A DNA stretch of 35,004 nucleotides from an uncultured Alphaproteobacteria bacterium (GCA_902562525.1 CACETT010000010.1:1-35004); one strand, 5' to 3'; positions 9,511 to 19,940 are shown, counted from the stretch's first letter. The notes: generated by a model from the letters alone, not told the origin. Numbers and translations: made by a program.

Positions 9511-9735
9511 ATCGAACCCTTGCTAGGCTTTTGCAAATCACACTAAAACAAGGTCCGCAGGAACGGCGCCGCAAAATAAGCCTCTTACAAGATAACCATT
9601 GCGGTCCAGTCACAAAGGTATCCAGTGCTCCAGTAATCTTGGAGCGCCTTGCGGCGGCGATCTGCCAACCCAACGTCGTGCCACCGCAAACGGATTCCGT
9701 CCCAAGGGATCTCCTCGCTCCCCTAGAGGGTGACT

Positions 9736-9915
9736 TTACTGTGGCAGGTCTCCTGGCTTGCTGTTTCTCATGCGAATTTTGCCTTCCCAGTCGAAACCAG
9801 TGGCGTAATCTAAACGCGCACAAACAGCACACAGTTGCGGGAGCAGCTGCGGCGTTGCCGTAATGATGGCGTTACCGCATTCCCTATTACCTCCAGTGGA
9901 GGACCACATCTATCC
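9736..9915 (-). ncRNA. cobalamin (adenosylcobalamin-class) riboswitch
   Basis: Minus strand reads ...AATAGGGAATGCGG...GCTGCTCCCGCAACTGTG...GCCACTGG...GGGAAGGC...AAGCCAGGAGACCTGCC, the conserved cobalamin elements in order including the B12 box; upstream of the BtuB-like gene. Boundaries approximate. Confidence 0.92.
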
Positions 9916-10106
9916 ACATATTAGGAAATTATTTGGTCGCCCTTCAAGTCCAATAAAGTAATTCAATAGGCTTTTTTTGTGCAAAAATATATTTAGTAAA
10001 AGCGCCGGGTGACCATGGGTATTTTGAATACATTCGGCGGGGCTTATTAATGGGATTTCTGATCAGTGCAGATTGGTTGGGACTGCAAGGGTGGTAAGTT
10101 GGAGCC

Positions 10107-10844
10107 TTAGAGTTTGCGTTTATATAGGTTAAGAAGACGTTCCCAATGGCGTTCAGCAGCAGCCTTATCATAGCACCAGCGTTCTGGAAATGCGAAACCG
10201 TGATGAACATTCGGGTACATTTCAATTTCGCCTGGCGCTTGGGATTGCTTAAAAAGCGTTCGAAGTTCATCGACCATTGGCAGTGGGGCCAATTCGTCAT
10301 GTTCGGCACACGCGATGTATACTTCTGCATTTGTTTTGCTAAAAGTTCCATGTGGACTTTCTTCCGCATCATTAACAAGCCATGTTCCGTAGAAAGAAGC
10401 AGCTGCACCAATCTGATCGGGAAATCGAGCTGCCGCCGCGAGAGCATAAGGCCCGCTCATGCAATATCCGTGACATCCCATTGGGCCATCACTGACTTCT
10501 TCTCTGGTTTTTGCGAATTCAAACAGCGCGTTCAGGTCATTCATAACAGGGGGGATAGTCATCTTAGTTCGAATGGCTCGCATTCTTTTCCATTCTGGGC
10601 TGTTTTCGTCCAACGCTGTTGGTCCAAAAGTAGGGTTGTTTCCTGCCCTGTAGTAGAGATTAGGTAACGCGACGAAATAACCACTGGTGGCAAGACGGCG
10701 TGCCATGTCCTTGAGCTCTTCCCGAACTCCTGGGGCATCCATTAGGAGAAATACAGCTGGGGTAGGCCGCTCGCGTTCGGGCCAAACTAAGAACGTTTCC
10801 ATGGCCCCATCCGCTGTTTGGACGGCATAGGTTTCTTCAATCAT
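10107..10844 (-). CDS. dienelactone hydrolase family protein
   Basis: VFLLMDAPGVREELKDMARRLATSGYFVALPNLYYR, GCHGYCMSGPYALAAA nucleophile elbow (Cys), VHHGFAFPER catalytic His. Confidence 0.88.
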   Translation of the reverse strand: MIEETYAVQTADGAMETFLVWPERERPTPAVFLLMDAPGVREELKDMARRLATSGYFVALPNLYYRAGNNPTFGPTALDENSPEWKRMRAIRTKMTIPPVMNDLNALFEFAKTREEVSDGPMGCHGYCMSGPYALAAAARFPDQIGAAASFYGTWLVNDAEESPHGTFSKTNAEVYIACAEHDELAPLPMVDELRTLFKQSQAPGEIEMYPNVHHGFAFPERWCYDKAAAERHWERLLNLYKRKL

Positions 10845-10899
10845 TCTCTGTCATCCGGCTTTGCCCTGAGGGGGCCATTAACTGCAATTAATTATAAGT

Positions 10900-11181
10900 T
10901 TAGTCACTTCGACTGGTAACCTCAATTAAGTGATAGCCAAACTGTGTTTTCACTGGGCCTTGTACCTCATTTAGCTCTGCACTGAATACAACCGTGTCAA
11001 ATTCGGGTACCATTTGGCCTGGTCCGAAGGATCCAAGATCTCCTCCGCTTCGTGCCGAAGGGCAGGTAGAATGTTCTCGGGCTACATCTGCAAAGTCTTC
11101 ACCCCCAACAATTTTAGTCTTCAGTTCATTGCAGAGTGCTTCGTCTTCCACAAGAATATGCCTTGCCTGTGCTTGTGCCAT
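10900..11181 (-). CDS. parvulin-type peptidylprolyl isomerase (PpiC-like)
   Basis: MAQAQARHILVEDEALCNELKTKIVGGEDFADVAREHSTCPSARSGGDLGSFGPGQMVPEFD...FGYHLIEV. Start chosen at the internal Met matching PpiC rather than the ORF-track Met at 11235. Confidence 0.9.
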   Translation of the reverse strand: MAQAQARHILVEDEALCNELKTKIVGGEDFADVAREHSTCPSARSGGDLGSFGPGQMVPEFDTVVFSAELNEVQGPVKTQFGYHLIEVTSRSD

Positions 11182-11290
11182 GGTGTGCTCCCGATGTGTG
11201 TTGTTTCGAAACCCAGCTTCCTTATTGCTAGGCAATCAATCGTTCCTCAAGCCTATAACATCAATTAGCCGAGATGGCTACTTGAACCCC

Positions 11291-11881
11291 CTAGGAAAGT
11301 CGGAACAAGATGCTTAAATTATTAGCTGGCATCTCAATAGTTTTTTCTAGCCAAAAGCCATTGGCCTTTGCCAAGTTTGAGATATCTTCAAGACTTCTTA
11401 AGCCCCAAAGTGGGTTTCGGTCCTTCAGAGACTTGTCAAAGGCGACATTTGATGCTGCTGTCGGAACATTGGGGCGCGTGTAGGGTCCATATAGAAAGAT
11501 CGGGCTCTCTGGTGTCAATATTGACTTGGCGCGGTAAAAGAGAGCCTCAGTCGCTTGCCATGGAGATATATGTACCATGTTAATACAAATGAGTGCGTTG
11601 AAATGTCCTCTTGGCCAAGCATCTCCCTGAACGTTGAGATTGAGTGGCTCCAAAATATTGCTTAAGCCTGATTGTTCAGTGTTGGCAATAATAGATGTTC
11701 TTGCCGCCAAATCGGGATCGCTGGGTTGCCAGACTAGGTCTGGGAAGTTCTCCGCGAAGCAAACAACGTGAACGCCGCTTCCGCTGGCAATCTCCAGAAC
11801 GGAACCCGTTTTCGGAAGAGCTGGCGCCAAAACCTCACGTATTGGCAATTTGTTTCTGTCTGCTGGGGTGTTTTGTTGCAT
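11291..11881 (-). CDS. DUF938 family SAM-dependent methyltransferase
   Basis: ADRNKLPIREVLAPALPKTGSVLEIASGSGVHVVCFAENFPDLVWQPSDPD typical of DUF938; ORF extends upstream to 11950 as an alternative start. Confidence 0.85.
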   Translation of the reverse strand: MQQNTPADRNKLPIREVLAPALPKTGSVLEIASGSGVHVVCFAENFPDLVWQPSDPDLAARTSIIANTEQSGLSNILEPLNLNVQGDAWPRGHFNALICINMVHISPWQATEALFYRAKSILTPESPIFLYGPYTRPNVPTAASNVAFDKSLKDRNPLWGLRSLEDISNLAKANGFWLEKTIEMPANNLSILFRLS

Positions 11882-12133
11882 AGAATTCTTGGTACCTCGA
11901 TACGGCTGATTGATTTGCTCTATCTCCCCCAGTGGGCGCTTGTTTTGCATAAAAAGCAGATTTAAGCAATCAAGTTGCTTTCACGGCTGTGGCCAGATGT
12001 AAAGTTCAAGTGACTACTTACAGCCTCAATATATTTCTAAAGATTCAATGAAAAATATAGAAACTCTGATAGGATCGCTGTTCCCGTGCTTTTCTGAGTA
12101 GCTTTGAGGAACGTTTTTTTTGGAGGGGGGACC

Positions 12134-13096
12134 ATGCAGCGCTATATTTTGCGAAGATTGTTGGCAGTCATACCAACGCTATTCTTTGCTAGCATTATCG
12201 TGTTCATGGTTATTAGGATTCTTCCTGGGGATGCCGTTGACCTCATAATAAAAAGCAGTCCTTTCATGGAGGATAGCGAGCAACTCAGGAAAGAGATTGA
12301 GGCGGATTTGGGCTTGGATAAGCCTATGCATATCCAATATTTCTACTGGGTCCGCGATATAGTGGTGTACCGCGATCTGGGGACATCTTTGATTCGTGAG
12401 ACTCCGGTTGGCCCAGACATTGCAGAGCGTGTCCCGGTAACTATGACCATGGGCATTCTCGCAGTGGTGTTTGCCCTGGCGATCTCTATCCCCATCGGGG
12501 TTTATTCAGCAATGAAGCAGGATACTATTGGTGACCATGTTGGTCGAAGCTTTGCGATATTGGGGCTTGCCATACCTAGTTTCTGGCTAGGAACAATGAT
12601 TGTTATCCTTCCGGCTATTTGGTGGGGTTGGTCTCCACCCTCACGCCTTGTTCCGTTTTTTGATGATCCATTCCGGTATCTCTCCGTTTTTGTAACCCCG
12701 GCGGCAATCTTGGGGGCGTCTTTGGCTGCGGTTACAATGAGAATGACGCGTACCATGATGCTGGAGGTATTGAGGCAAGACTATATAAGAACAGCGCGGG
12801 CAAAGGGTTTGAGTGAAACTCTGGTGGTAATGCGGCACGCCATTCGAAACGCTTTGATTCCCGTCATCACTTTAATTGGATTATTTGTTCCTTACATAAT
12901 TGGGGGCACTGTCATTCTGGAACGAATTTTTGATATTCCGGGTATAGGGCAACTTCTGCTTCTAGCTGTACAAGATCGAGATTACCCAGTCATTACGGGC
13001 ATTTTTCTTATGGTTGGTATATTTGTCATTTCGGTTAATTTAATTGTAGACCTAAGTTATGGCTTGCTTGACCCCAAGGTTAGGGATCAAGAATAG
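12134..13096 (+). CDS. ABC transporter permease, dipeptide/oligopeptide type (DppB-like)
   Basis: MQRYILRRLLAVIPTLFFASIIVFMVIRILPGDAVD plus EAA-like loop RQDYIRTARAKGLSETLVVMRHAIRNALIPVIT; SD-like GGAGGGGGG just before ATG at 12134. Confidence 0.93.
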   Translation: MQRYILRRLLAVIPTLFFASIIVFMVIRILPGDAVDLIIKSSPFMEDSEQLRKEIEADLGLDKPMHIQYFYWVRDIVVYRDLGTSLIRETPVGPDIAERVPVTMTMGILAVVFALAISIPIGVYSAMKQDTIGDHVGRSFAILGLAIPSFWLGTMIVILPAIWWGWSPPSRLVPFFDDPFRYLSVFVTPAAILGASLAAVTMRMTRTMMLEVLRQDYIRTARAKGLSETLVVMRHAIRNALIPVITLIGLFVPYIIGGTVILERIFDIPGIGQLLLLAVQDRDYPVITGIFLMVGIFVISVNLIVDLSYGLLDPKVRDQE

Positions 13097-14026
13097 ATGG
13101 CGGATATCTCAGGGCAGGCTGGGGTGAGTGCCCCGAAGGTGAGGATAGGCCAGCGGGGACGCTTGGCAGATTTTACCAGAAGACTTTTTAGGGAAAAGCC
13201 GCTTGGTGCTTTTGGGGCAGTAATGTGTTTGGTCTTTTTGGTAACCGGCCTATTTGCGGATTTCATCGCTCCTTTTGGTTATAATGAAATGAACCCTATC
13301 GATAGGTTGAAACCACCTTCCGTCGAGTATTTTCTGGGGACCGATCAAATTGGACGAGATGTTTTCAGTAGGATTGTTCATGGCGCTCGCACCTCCTTAA
13401 TTATCGGATTTTCAGCCGCGTTTTTCTCAATAATTATCTCCTGTGTTATCGGAATTACGACAGGTTATTTTCGTGGGAAGTTCGATATGTTAGTACAACG
13501 AATGGTGGATGCTTGGATGAGTTTCCCCGATTTGGTTGTCGTTATTGTGGCGGTTTCTGTATTCGGCCCAGGCATGTGGCAGGTAATTCTTGTCCTGAGT
13601 TTGCTTTATGGCATTGCGGGTTCTCGAATTGTGCGTAGTGCGGTATTAACCGTTAAAGAAAATGACTACGTGCATGCGGCGGAGTCTGTTGGTGTGTCAA
13701 CCATCAGGATTTTATTGAGGCATATTTTGCCGAACATCATGGCTCCTATCATTGTTCTGTTCACCACGCGTTTAGCAGCAGTGATTCTAGTTGAGGCCGG
13801 ATTGAGTTTTCTAGGGTTGGGGGTTCCGCCACCCGCTCCGAGTTGGGGGGGCATGCTGAGTTTTGAGGGCCGTAGTTACATGTTTCAGGCTCCGTGGCTT
13901 GCCATAATGCCTGGCCTGGCGATCACGTTTGTGGTGTACAATATAAACATGTTTGGTGATGCCTTACGCGACCTGCTGGATCCCCGAATGCGCGGTTCGG
14001 GGCTTAAGCAGAAACTGGACGTGTAG
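13097..14026 (+). CDS. ABC transporter permease, dipeptide/oligopeptide type (DppC-like)
   Basis: FLGTDQIGRDVFSRIVHGARTSLIIGF, VHAAESVGVSTIRILLRHILPNIMAPIIV, GLSFLGLGVPPPAPSWGGML. Confidence 0.93.
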   Translation: MADISGQAGVSAPKVRIGQRGRLADFTRRLFREKPLGAFGAVMCLVFLVTGLFADFIAPFGYNEMNPIDRLKPPSVEYFLGTDQIGRDVFSRIVHGARTSLIIGFSAAFFSIIISCVIGITTGYFRGKFDMLVQRMVDAWMSFPDLVVVIVAVSVFGPGMWQVILVLSLLYGIAGSRIVRSAVLTVKENDYVHAAESVGVSTIRILLRHILPNIMAPIIVLFTTRLAAVILVEAGLSFLGLGVPPPAPSWGGMLSFEGRSYMFQAPWLAIMPGLAITFVVYNINMFGDALRDLLDPRMRGSGLKQKLDV

Positions 14027-14041
14027 ACCTAGTGAAGGGAG

Positions 14042-15760
14042 TTGTTTATGCGGTTTTTTAGGTCAGTAGGTTCTTTAATTGCGGCAGTTGTTTTTATGTT
14101 TCCGTGGATTGCCAGTGCAGGTCCAGAAAGGGAAGCGCCTCAATATGGTGGCATTATAAATATTGTGACCCAGCATGCATCTTTAAATGCTTTATCGTTC
14201 AACCAATATAATTGGGTTTGGAAAACCAATCACGATGGCCCCTTTCTGGATCATTTAATAGCTGGTGATCTTGACTTTGGGCCAAGAGGCAAGGGAGTAA
14301 ATCGTTTCACGGCTTTTGATTGGATACCGCCGGAGCAATACAGGGGCGAACTCGCGGAGAGTTGGTCGGTAGCGGAAGACCCACTGCGCCTCGTGTTCAA
14401 CATTCGCCAAGGCGTCTTTTGGCCGGGAAAGGAAGGCGTCATGGAGCGGAGGGAGTTAGTCGCTGAGGACATTGTTTATTTTTATAATCACATGTGGACG
14501 AGTCCCCGCCGCATTCCAACTTTTTGGGAATTTATTGACGAGTGGAAGGTGGAAGGTAAATACAAGGCCGTTGCCTATTTAAAAGAATGGAACGCAAACT
14601 GGGGTTATAGAATGGCGTGGAGCTACTTCGATGGTATTGCTCCGCGCGAGGTGTTAGATATGAACGATGGCAAGGGTTCCGACGATTGGCGCCTTAAGAC
14701 CGGCACCGGCCCCTACAAAATAGTAGATGTTCGCCCCGATGATGTGCAGGTGTATGAACGGAACGAGGATTATTGGGATAAAGAGGTTATAAACGGTATT
14801 GCTTATGATCTCCCCTACAATGATAAAGTGGTTTACCACATCATGGGAGATGAAGCCGCTCAGATTGCTGCGATAAGGACATGTAAGGTCGATGTACTTG
14901 AGGGATTTAGATGGCAATTTGCGGAGGAACTGGCTCGTTCGGCCCCTGATTTAATTATTCAGCGAAGATTAGATTCGTTATCTACCTTTGTAGCTCTACG
15001 TAATGATAAGCCTCCTTTTGATGATGTAAGAGTGAGGAGAGCTATGAATTTGGCTGTTGACCAGAAGGAGATGCTCGCGACCTTGCTAAATGGAGAGGGC
15101 GCGGTTCTAGACTATCCGTTTTCTATAGATTGGGAAGGTTATTATACCTCCATCGAGGAGCTTCCTCCCGAAGGCGCGGAATTGTTCGGATATGATCCAG
15201 AAAAAGCCAAAAGTTTGTTAGCGGAGGCTGGTTATCCGGATGGGCTGGAATTTGAGGTTATGTTTAGTACCACCGAGCCTTATCATTTGGATCTTGTAGC
15301 GATGTTAGAGGCCTATTACCAACGCATCGGGGTGATCATGAAGGCAGTACCGCTAGATTATCCCACTTTCCGGGCTAAAATGCGGGAGCCAGATCAAGCG
15401 GTCGGATATCTAATGTTTAATAGCGAAGGCAACCCCTTTGCCGTACTTCGAAAGAGTTTTGTTACGGGCCAGACGTGGAACCCGGCCTTTCATTCTGACG
15501 ATTGGTTTGATGCGCGGTATAAAGAAGCTCTTGTAATGCGCAACAAGGAAGAGCGCGATGCGGTTCTGCGGGAGCTCAATGAGTATATTATAACGGAGCG
15601 CGTGCCCCATATCTGGCTGCCTACATTGGCTGAATACACGGCTTGGTGGCCCTACATAAAAAATTACTATGGAGAGTTGACTACGGGCTCAACAAGATCA
15701 GCGCCAATATACGCGCGGATGTGGATAGATCAAAAACTGAAAAAAGAACTTGGGTGCTGA
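14042..15760 (+). CDS. ABC transporter substrate-binding protein, family 5 (peptide/opine/nickel type)
   Basis: Signal peptide; LAESWSVAEDPLRLVFNIRQGVFW; TGPYKIVDV; VRRAMNLAVDQKEML; located between permease and ATPase genes. Confidence 0.92.
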   Translation: MFMRFFRSVGSLIAAVVFMFPWIASAGPEREAPQYGGIINIVTQHASLNALSFNQYNWVWKTNHDGPFLDHLIAGDLDFGPRGKGVNRFTAFDWIPPEQYRGELAESWSVAEDPLRLVFNIRQGVFWPGKEGVMERRELVAEDIVYFYNHMWTSPRRIPTFWEFIDEWKVEGKYKAVAYLKEWNANWGYRMAWSYFDGIAPREVLDMNDGKGSDDWRLKTGTGPYKIVDVRPDDVQVYERNEDYWDKEVINGIAYDLPYNDKVVYHIMGDEAAQIAAIRTCKVDVLEGFRWQFAEELARSAPDLIIQRRLDSLSTFVALRNDKPPFDDVRVRRAMNLAVDQKEMLATLLNGEGAVLDYPFSIDWEGYYTSIEELPPEGAELFGYDPEKAKSLLAEAGYPDGLEFEVMFSTTEPYHLDLVAMLEAYYQRIGVIMKAVPLDYPTFRAKMREPDQAVGYLMFNSEGNPFAVLRKSFVTGQTWNPAFHSDDWFDARYKEALVMRNKEERDAVLRELNEYIITERVPHIWLPTLAEYTAWWPYIKNYYGELTTGSTRSAPIYARMWIDQKLKKELGC

Positions 15761-15772
15761 TGATGCCAAGAG

Positions 15773-16780
15773 ATGCTTCTCATGAATTACACTAGCGAGG
15801 CGCCTCCTCTTCTCGAAGTGAGGGAGTTGAAGACCTATTTTCGGTCCGACGGAGGAATAGTCAAAGCGGTTGACGGTGTATCTTTCACGGTAGATGCGGG
15901 AGAGACCGTTGCAATAGTTGGTGAGAGTGGTTCGGGAAAAAGTGTAACGGCACTCTCCGTTTTAAGGTTGATACCAAATCCACCGGGAGAAATAGTTTCT
16001 GGTCAAATCAGGTTTGCCGGAACCGATCTCCTCGAGTTATCAGAACCTGAAGCAAGGAAAATTAGGGGCGATCGAATTGCCATGATTTTTCAGGAGCCAA
16101 TGACATCTTTAAATCCATCTCTTACCATAGGGCGGCAAGTTGGCGAACCTATAGAGATTCATAGAAAATCCTTGGCCAAGGTAGTACGGGAAAAGTGTGT
16201 GGATCTCCTTCAAAAAGTGCGAATACCTGATCCGGAACGGCGTGTATCTTCATTCCCGCATGAATTTTCAGGTGGCATGCGGCAGCGCGCCATGATTGCT
16301 ATGGGTTTGGCGTGTGAGCCCGAGCTCATCATAGCAGACGAGCCAACAACGGCTTTGGATGTAACTGTGCAGGCGCAGGTTCTCGATTTGCTTAAGGAAT
16401 TAACGAGAGAAAGCCAGGCTGCTCTGGTTCTTATTACCCATGATCTCGGAGTGGTGGCACGATACGCGGACAGAGTAAACGTAATGTATGCTGGAAAGAT
16501 AGTAGAGACTGGCACAGCTCGGGATATTTATAACGATCCGCGTCATCCTTACACCCTCGGCTTAATGAACTCCGTGCCAAAGTTAAATAATGGCGAAAAA
16601 GCGCCTCTCGAGCCAATAGAAGGGCAGCCGCCCGATCTTAGTAATATGCCGCCAGGGTGTTCGTTTGAGCCGCGATGCCCATACTCTACGGAGCACTGTA
16701 GATCGGAGCAGCCAGAACTTTCTCTAATCTCAGGTAAACATGCGTTTGCGTGTTGGGTGAATGTTAAAGATGTCAGCTGA
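15773..16780 (+). CDS. ABC transporter ATP-binding protein (DppD-like)
   Basis: [15 protein letters not shown] Walker [34 protein letters not shown]-terminal oligopeptide-transporter extension with [14 protein letters not shown]. Confidence 0.95.
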   Translation: MLLMNYTSEAPPLLEVRELKTYFRSDGGIVKAVDGVSFTVDAGETVAIVGESGSGKSVTALSVLRLIPNPPGEIVSGQIRFAGTDLLELSEPEARKIRGDRIAMIFQEPMTSLNPSLTIGRQVGEPIEIHRKSLAKVVREKCVDLLQKVRIPDPERRVSSFPHEFSGGMRQRAMIAMGLACEPELIIADEPTTALDVTVQAQVLDLLKELTRESQAALVLITHDLGVVARYADRVNVMYAGKIVETGTARDIYNDPRHPYTLGLMNSVPKLNNGEKAPLEPIEGQPPDLSNMPPGCSFEPRCPYSTEHCRSEQPELSLISGKHAFACWVNVKDVS

Positions 16781-17753
16781 TCCATTGTTATCCGTTGAAG
16801 ATTTAAGGGTGGAGTTTCCTATTTCGTCAGGGGTGTTGGGGTCTGGCACAGCAGGGACAGTCAAAGCGGTCGATGGCGTTAGTTTTAACTTGATCTCTGG
16901 AGAGACCCTGGGTGTGGTTGGTGAAAGTGGCTGCGGGAAAACAACCACCGGCCTGGCCATTCTGAGAATGCTAGGCATTGCGGGTGGGAAAATAGTCTTT
17001 GATGGCAAAGATATTACTAATTTAACTCGGGGTCAGATGCGCCCAATAAGAAAGAAAATGCAAATGGTCTATCAGGATCCATTTGGTGCATTGGATCCGC
17101 GCATGCGGGTAAGGGATATTATTGGCGAACCTCTTATTGCTCACGCCGAAGCCAAGGAAAAGGCTAAGTACCGAGCTCGCATTGAGGAGTTACTCGATAT
17201 AGTGGGATTGGATGCTCGAATGGGGGAGCGCTATCCGCACGAGTTTTCTGGGGGACAACGTCAACGGATAGGCATCGCCAGGGCACTTGCACTCAATCCA
17301 AAGCTTATAATTTGTGATGAACCCGTTTCGGCGCTAGATGTGTCAATCCAGGCGCAAATCATCAATCTACTTGAATCGCTCCAGAAGAAACTTGGTCTTA
17401 CCTATATATTCATCGCCCACGATCTTTCTGTGGTCCAGCACATAAGTGATCGGGTAATGGTGATGTACTTGGGAAAAGTAGTAGAGATAGCGAGTCACAC
17501 GGAGTTGTATAAAAACCCCAAGCATCCATACACACAGGCTCTGTTATCGGCGGTGCCCACCCCGTCACCGGATGCAGAGGCACAACGTGAAGTGGTGTTA
17601 CTGGAAGGTGAAGTTCCTAGCCCGCTGAATCCCCCGAAGGGTTGCCCTTTTCATCCTAGATGTCCGGTGGCCCGGCCAGAGTGCAGTGTGAAGGCGCCTG
17701 AAGTAGTGGTCGACTCAGTTGGTCATCAAGTTTCATGTCATCTTTTTTCGTAA
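16761..17753 (+). CDS. ABC transporter ATP-binding protein (DppF-like)
   Basis: [61 protein letters not shown]; overlaps the upstream ATPase by 20 bp. Confidence 0.95.
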   Translation: MLKMSADPLLSVEDLRVEFPISSGVLGSGTAGTVKAVDGVSFNLISGETLGVVGESGCGKTTTGLAILRMLGIAGGKIVFDGKDITNLTRGQMRPIRKKMQMVYQDPFGALDPRMRVRDIIGEPLIAHAEAKEKAKYRARIEELLDIVGLDARMGERYPHEFSGGQRQRIGIARALALNPKLIICDEPVSALDVSIQAQIINLLESLQKKLGLTYIFIAHDLSVVQHISDRVMVMYLGKVVEIASHTELYKNPKHPYTQALLSAVPTPSPDAEAQREVVLLEGEVPSPLNPPKGCPFHPRCPVARPECSVKAPEVVVDSVGHQVSCHLFS

Positions 17754-17759
17754 GTCAGT

Positions 17760-18164
17760 GTGGCTGAGGCAGAGAGTAAAATAGAAATAGAAGCCATCAG
17801 CGCGGTCACGTTCGTTACACGCAAAATGCGAGAATCCGTAAAATTTTATTCTGCCCTCGGATTTTCGCTCGCACGAGGTGATGAGGAGTCTACTTTTTCA
17901 ACATTTCGCGTTGGGGCCCAGTACTTAAATCTTAGTGTAGAGCCCGGAGAGCCAACGAAATCTGAAGGTCAGGCTTCTTGGGGCCGGATTATATTCTACG
18001 TTGGTGATGTGGACCATATTTATGCGCGCGCGGTGCGGGCTGATTTGGAGCCTTCTTTTTCACCGAGGAACGCAATTTGGGGGGAGCGGTATTTTCATAT
18101 ACTTGATCCCGATGGTAACGAGGTTAGTTTTGCCAGGAGAATTTCGACAACTACCGGGAAATGA
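17760..18164 (+). CDS. VOC family (glyoxalase/bleomycin resistance-like) protein
   Basis: VTFVTRKMRESVKFYSALGFSLARGDE...VGDVDHIYARAV...YFHILDPDGNEVSFAR. Confidence 0.85.
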   Translation: MAEAESKIEIEAISAVTFVTRKMRESVKFYSALGFSLARGDEESTFSTFRVGAQYLNLSVEPGEPTKSEGQASWGRIIFYVGDVDHIYARAVRADLEPSFSPRNAIWGERYFHILDPDGNEVSFARRISTTTGK

Positions 18165-18191
18165 GCCCTTCTTTAAAACATCGGGGCGAAA

Positions 18192-19418
18192 TTATAATTT
18201 CTTTTTCTCTTGGTTGTTAGTCTGCGGACGGTTTTTGCCAGTTGTTAAAACAGTCAAGACTGTCAACAAACTAACTGCACCGACGCACCAGAAAACAGAA
18301 TTTGCTGAATAGTGATCTAAAATATAGCCAAACAAGGGAGGGGCAAGAACGCCTGCAACGTTGAACCCTGTGGAAACAAATCCGAAAACCTTCCCCATTT
18401 CGGTGGGTGGTGCTAGGGATCGTATTAGCATGTCTCTGGAGGGAGATACGGTTCCGGAGAAAAAGCCGGCACAAACGAGCAGCACTGCGATGACCCAGAG
18501 ATTAAGGTCTATCCCCGCTAAGCAGAAGAAAATAACTGAAAGTAAAATAAAACAGCTGGCAGCAAACACGTGATGATTTTGTATTCGGTCCGCGATCCAT
18601 CCCCCGCACAGGACACCGATGGGAGAAGCAAAAAGGTATGCCGATAGAATGGCTGCCGCATCGGCAACGGTAATTCCATGAATCACGGTTAGGGTCGATA
18701 CGCCAAAGGTGCTGACGCCATAACCCATTATAGCTATTCCAAGGAAAAACAGAGCTCCTAGCAATACAGGCAAACTGAATAGTAGCTTGAGTCCGTCTTG
18801 GGTGGAGCGCGGCGTATTTTTCTCTGGGTCAGATGTTGGGTCTTTGAGAACAGAGGAGTTAATCGCAATGCATAGGGTAATCGCTAAGCCAAAGAGACCG
18901 CAAGCAATCAAACCACTTTTCCAATCCGCAATGTAAATGAGAAGGACCATAGTGCCAGGGGCGACTGCATTTCCTAGCATTCCGGAGGCGGTGTGTATTG
19001 AAAATGCCTTGCCCATTCCTTGGTGAGCGACTGAAGCGTTTAATATGGCGTAGTCAGCCGGGTGGTAGACTGCGTTTGCCAGGCCCGCTAGAGCCATCAT
19101 AGCGACAAGCATCCAATAGCTTGGCCACAAGCCAATACAAATAAATGCGAGCGATTCAAGGGCAAGCCCGGCAATCAATATCTTTCTTGCCCCTATTCGG
19201 TCTACCAAGAACCCGATAGGTGCTTGAGTTAAGCCCGTAATCAAGCTGAACGCTGCGATTGCCAGCCCAAGTTCAGTGTATCCAACACCAAATTCTGTGC
19301 GAAGCAGAGGGAAAAGTGGCGGGATTAAAAGCATATAAAAGTGGCTCACAAAATGGCCAGTGCTTACCAGTCCTATCACTTTGAAATTATCGGAGAAGGC
19401 CGAACGTGCTTGCGTCAT
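18192..19418 (-). CDS. MFS transporter
   Basis: 12 predicted TM segments; GFLVDRIGARKILIAGLALESLAF and GGWIADRIQ MFS loops. Confidence 0.9.
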   Translation of the reverse strand: MTQARSAFSDNFKVIGLVSTGHFVSHFYMLLIPPLFPLLRTEFGVGYTELGLAIAAFSLITGLTQAPIGFLVDRIGARKILIAGLALESLAFICIGLWPSYWMLVAMMALAGLANAVYHPADYAILNASVAHQGMGKAFSIHTASGMLGNAVAPGTMVLLIYIADWKSGLIACGLFGLAITLCIAINSSVLKDPTSDPEKNTPRSTQDGLKLLFSLPVLLGALFFLGIAIMGYGVSTFGVSTLTVIHGITVADAAAILSAYLFASPIGVLCGGWIADRIQNHHVFAASCFILLSVIFFCLAGIDLNLWVIAVLLVCAGFFSGTVSPSRDMLIRSLAPPTEMGKVFGFVSTGFNVAGVLAPPLFGYILDHYSANSVFWCVGAVSLLTVLTVLTTGKNRPQTNNQEKKKL

Positions 19419-19505
19419 TGAAATATCAATTAAAATTAACTGAGTACTATATCTTGTTTCACGAATCCGTACTTACTGTTTTTATATGCGGTTTTATTGT
19501 TATCC

Positions 19506-19940
19506 TTACTCTTCTTTATTTTGAGATAAGGAAAACCCTTCCGGAGTGACGGCTGCAGGATCGTCGTTGAGAAATACCACTTCGCACATACATCCCTCGA
19601 CTTTGTAATGGTTGGCCATTTCATGACAGCCTTGGGTGGCAACGCGAATAGCAGCTTCGTCAGTCGCCATAGAATACGAAAATCCAATAGCTTCGAAGAT
19701 CCCACTGGCTAGGAAATCACGGCCAATTTTGCTCCAGGGTATGCAAGCCACACCAGCTTTCCTTGATTGTTGCACGGTGTAGCTCATTTGCCATTTTTCC
19801 ATAGTTCTATGAAATACATCCCCCAGCTCTGAGCTGAGGGTTGTTTTCTTTTCCTCGTCGGCATTAGCAGATAAGAGAGGTGCTGCGAGACTAATTAGCA
19901 TACACCATAGGAGGACGCATTTGTGGGGCCTTAGTGCCAT
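19506..19940 (-). CDS. secreted hypothetical protein, Cys-containing
   Basis: 144 aa; signal peptide MALRPHKCVLLWCMLISLAAPLLSANA; mature part with CIPW, GCHEM, GCMCEV cysteines; no family recognised. Confidence 0.65.
   Translation of the reverse strand: MALRPHKCVLLWCMLISLAAPLLSANADEEKKTTLSSELGDVFHRTMEKWQMSYTVQQSRKAGVACIPWSKIGRDFLASGIFEAIGFSYSMATDEAAIRVATQGCHEMANHYKVEGCMCEVVFLNDDPAAVTPEGFSLSQNKEE

Noticed and set aside
9428-9863. ORFs 9428..9832 (-) and 9531..9863 (+)
   Set aside because: They cover the cobalamin riboswitch and leader; no protein family, so RNA is the better explanation.
9944-10667. ORFs 9944..10447 (-) and 10146..10667 (+)
   Set aside because: Shadow ORFs over the dienelactone hydrolase gene.
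12134-17753. Dpp-type ABC operon as a novel system
   Set aside because: Standard DppB-DppC-SBP-DppD-DppF set; unusual order of SBP is common and no feature stood out beyond an unassigned substrate.
18001-18312. 103-aa plus-strand ORF overlapping the VOC gene end
   Set aside because: Alternate frame of the VOC gene and antisense to the MFS 3' end; no recognisable protein features.
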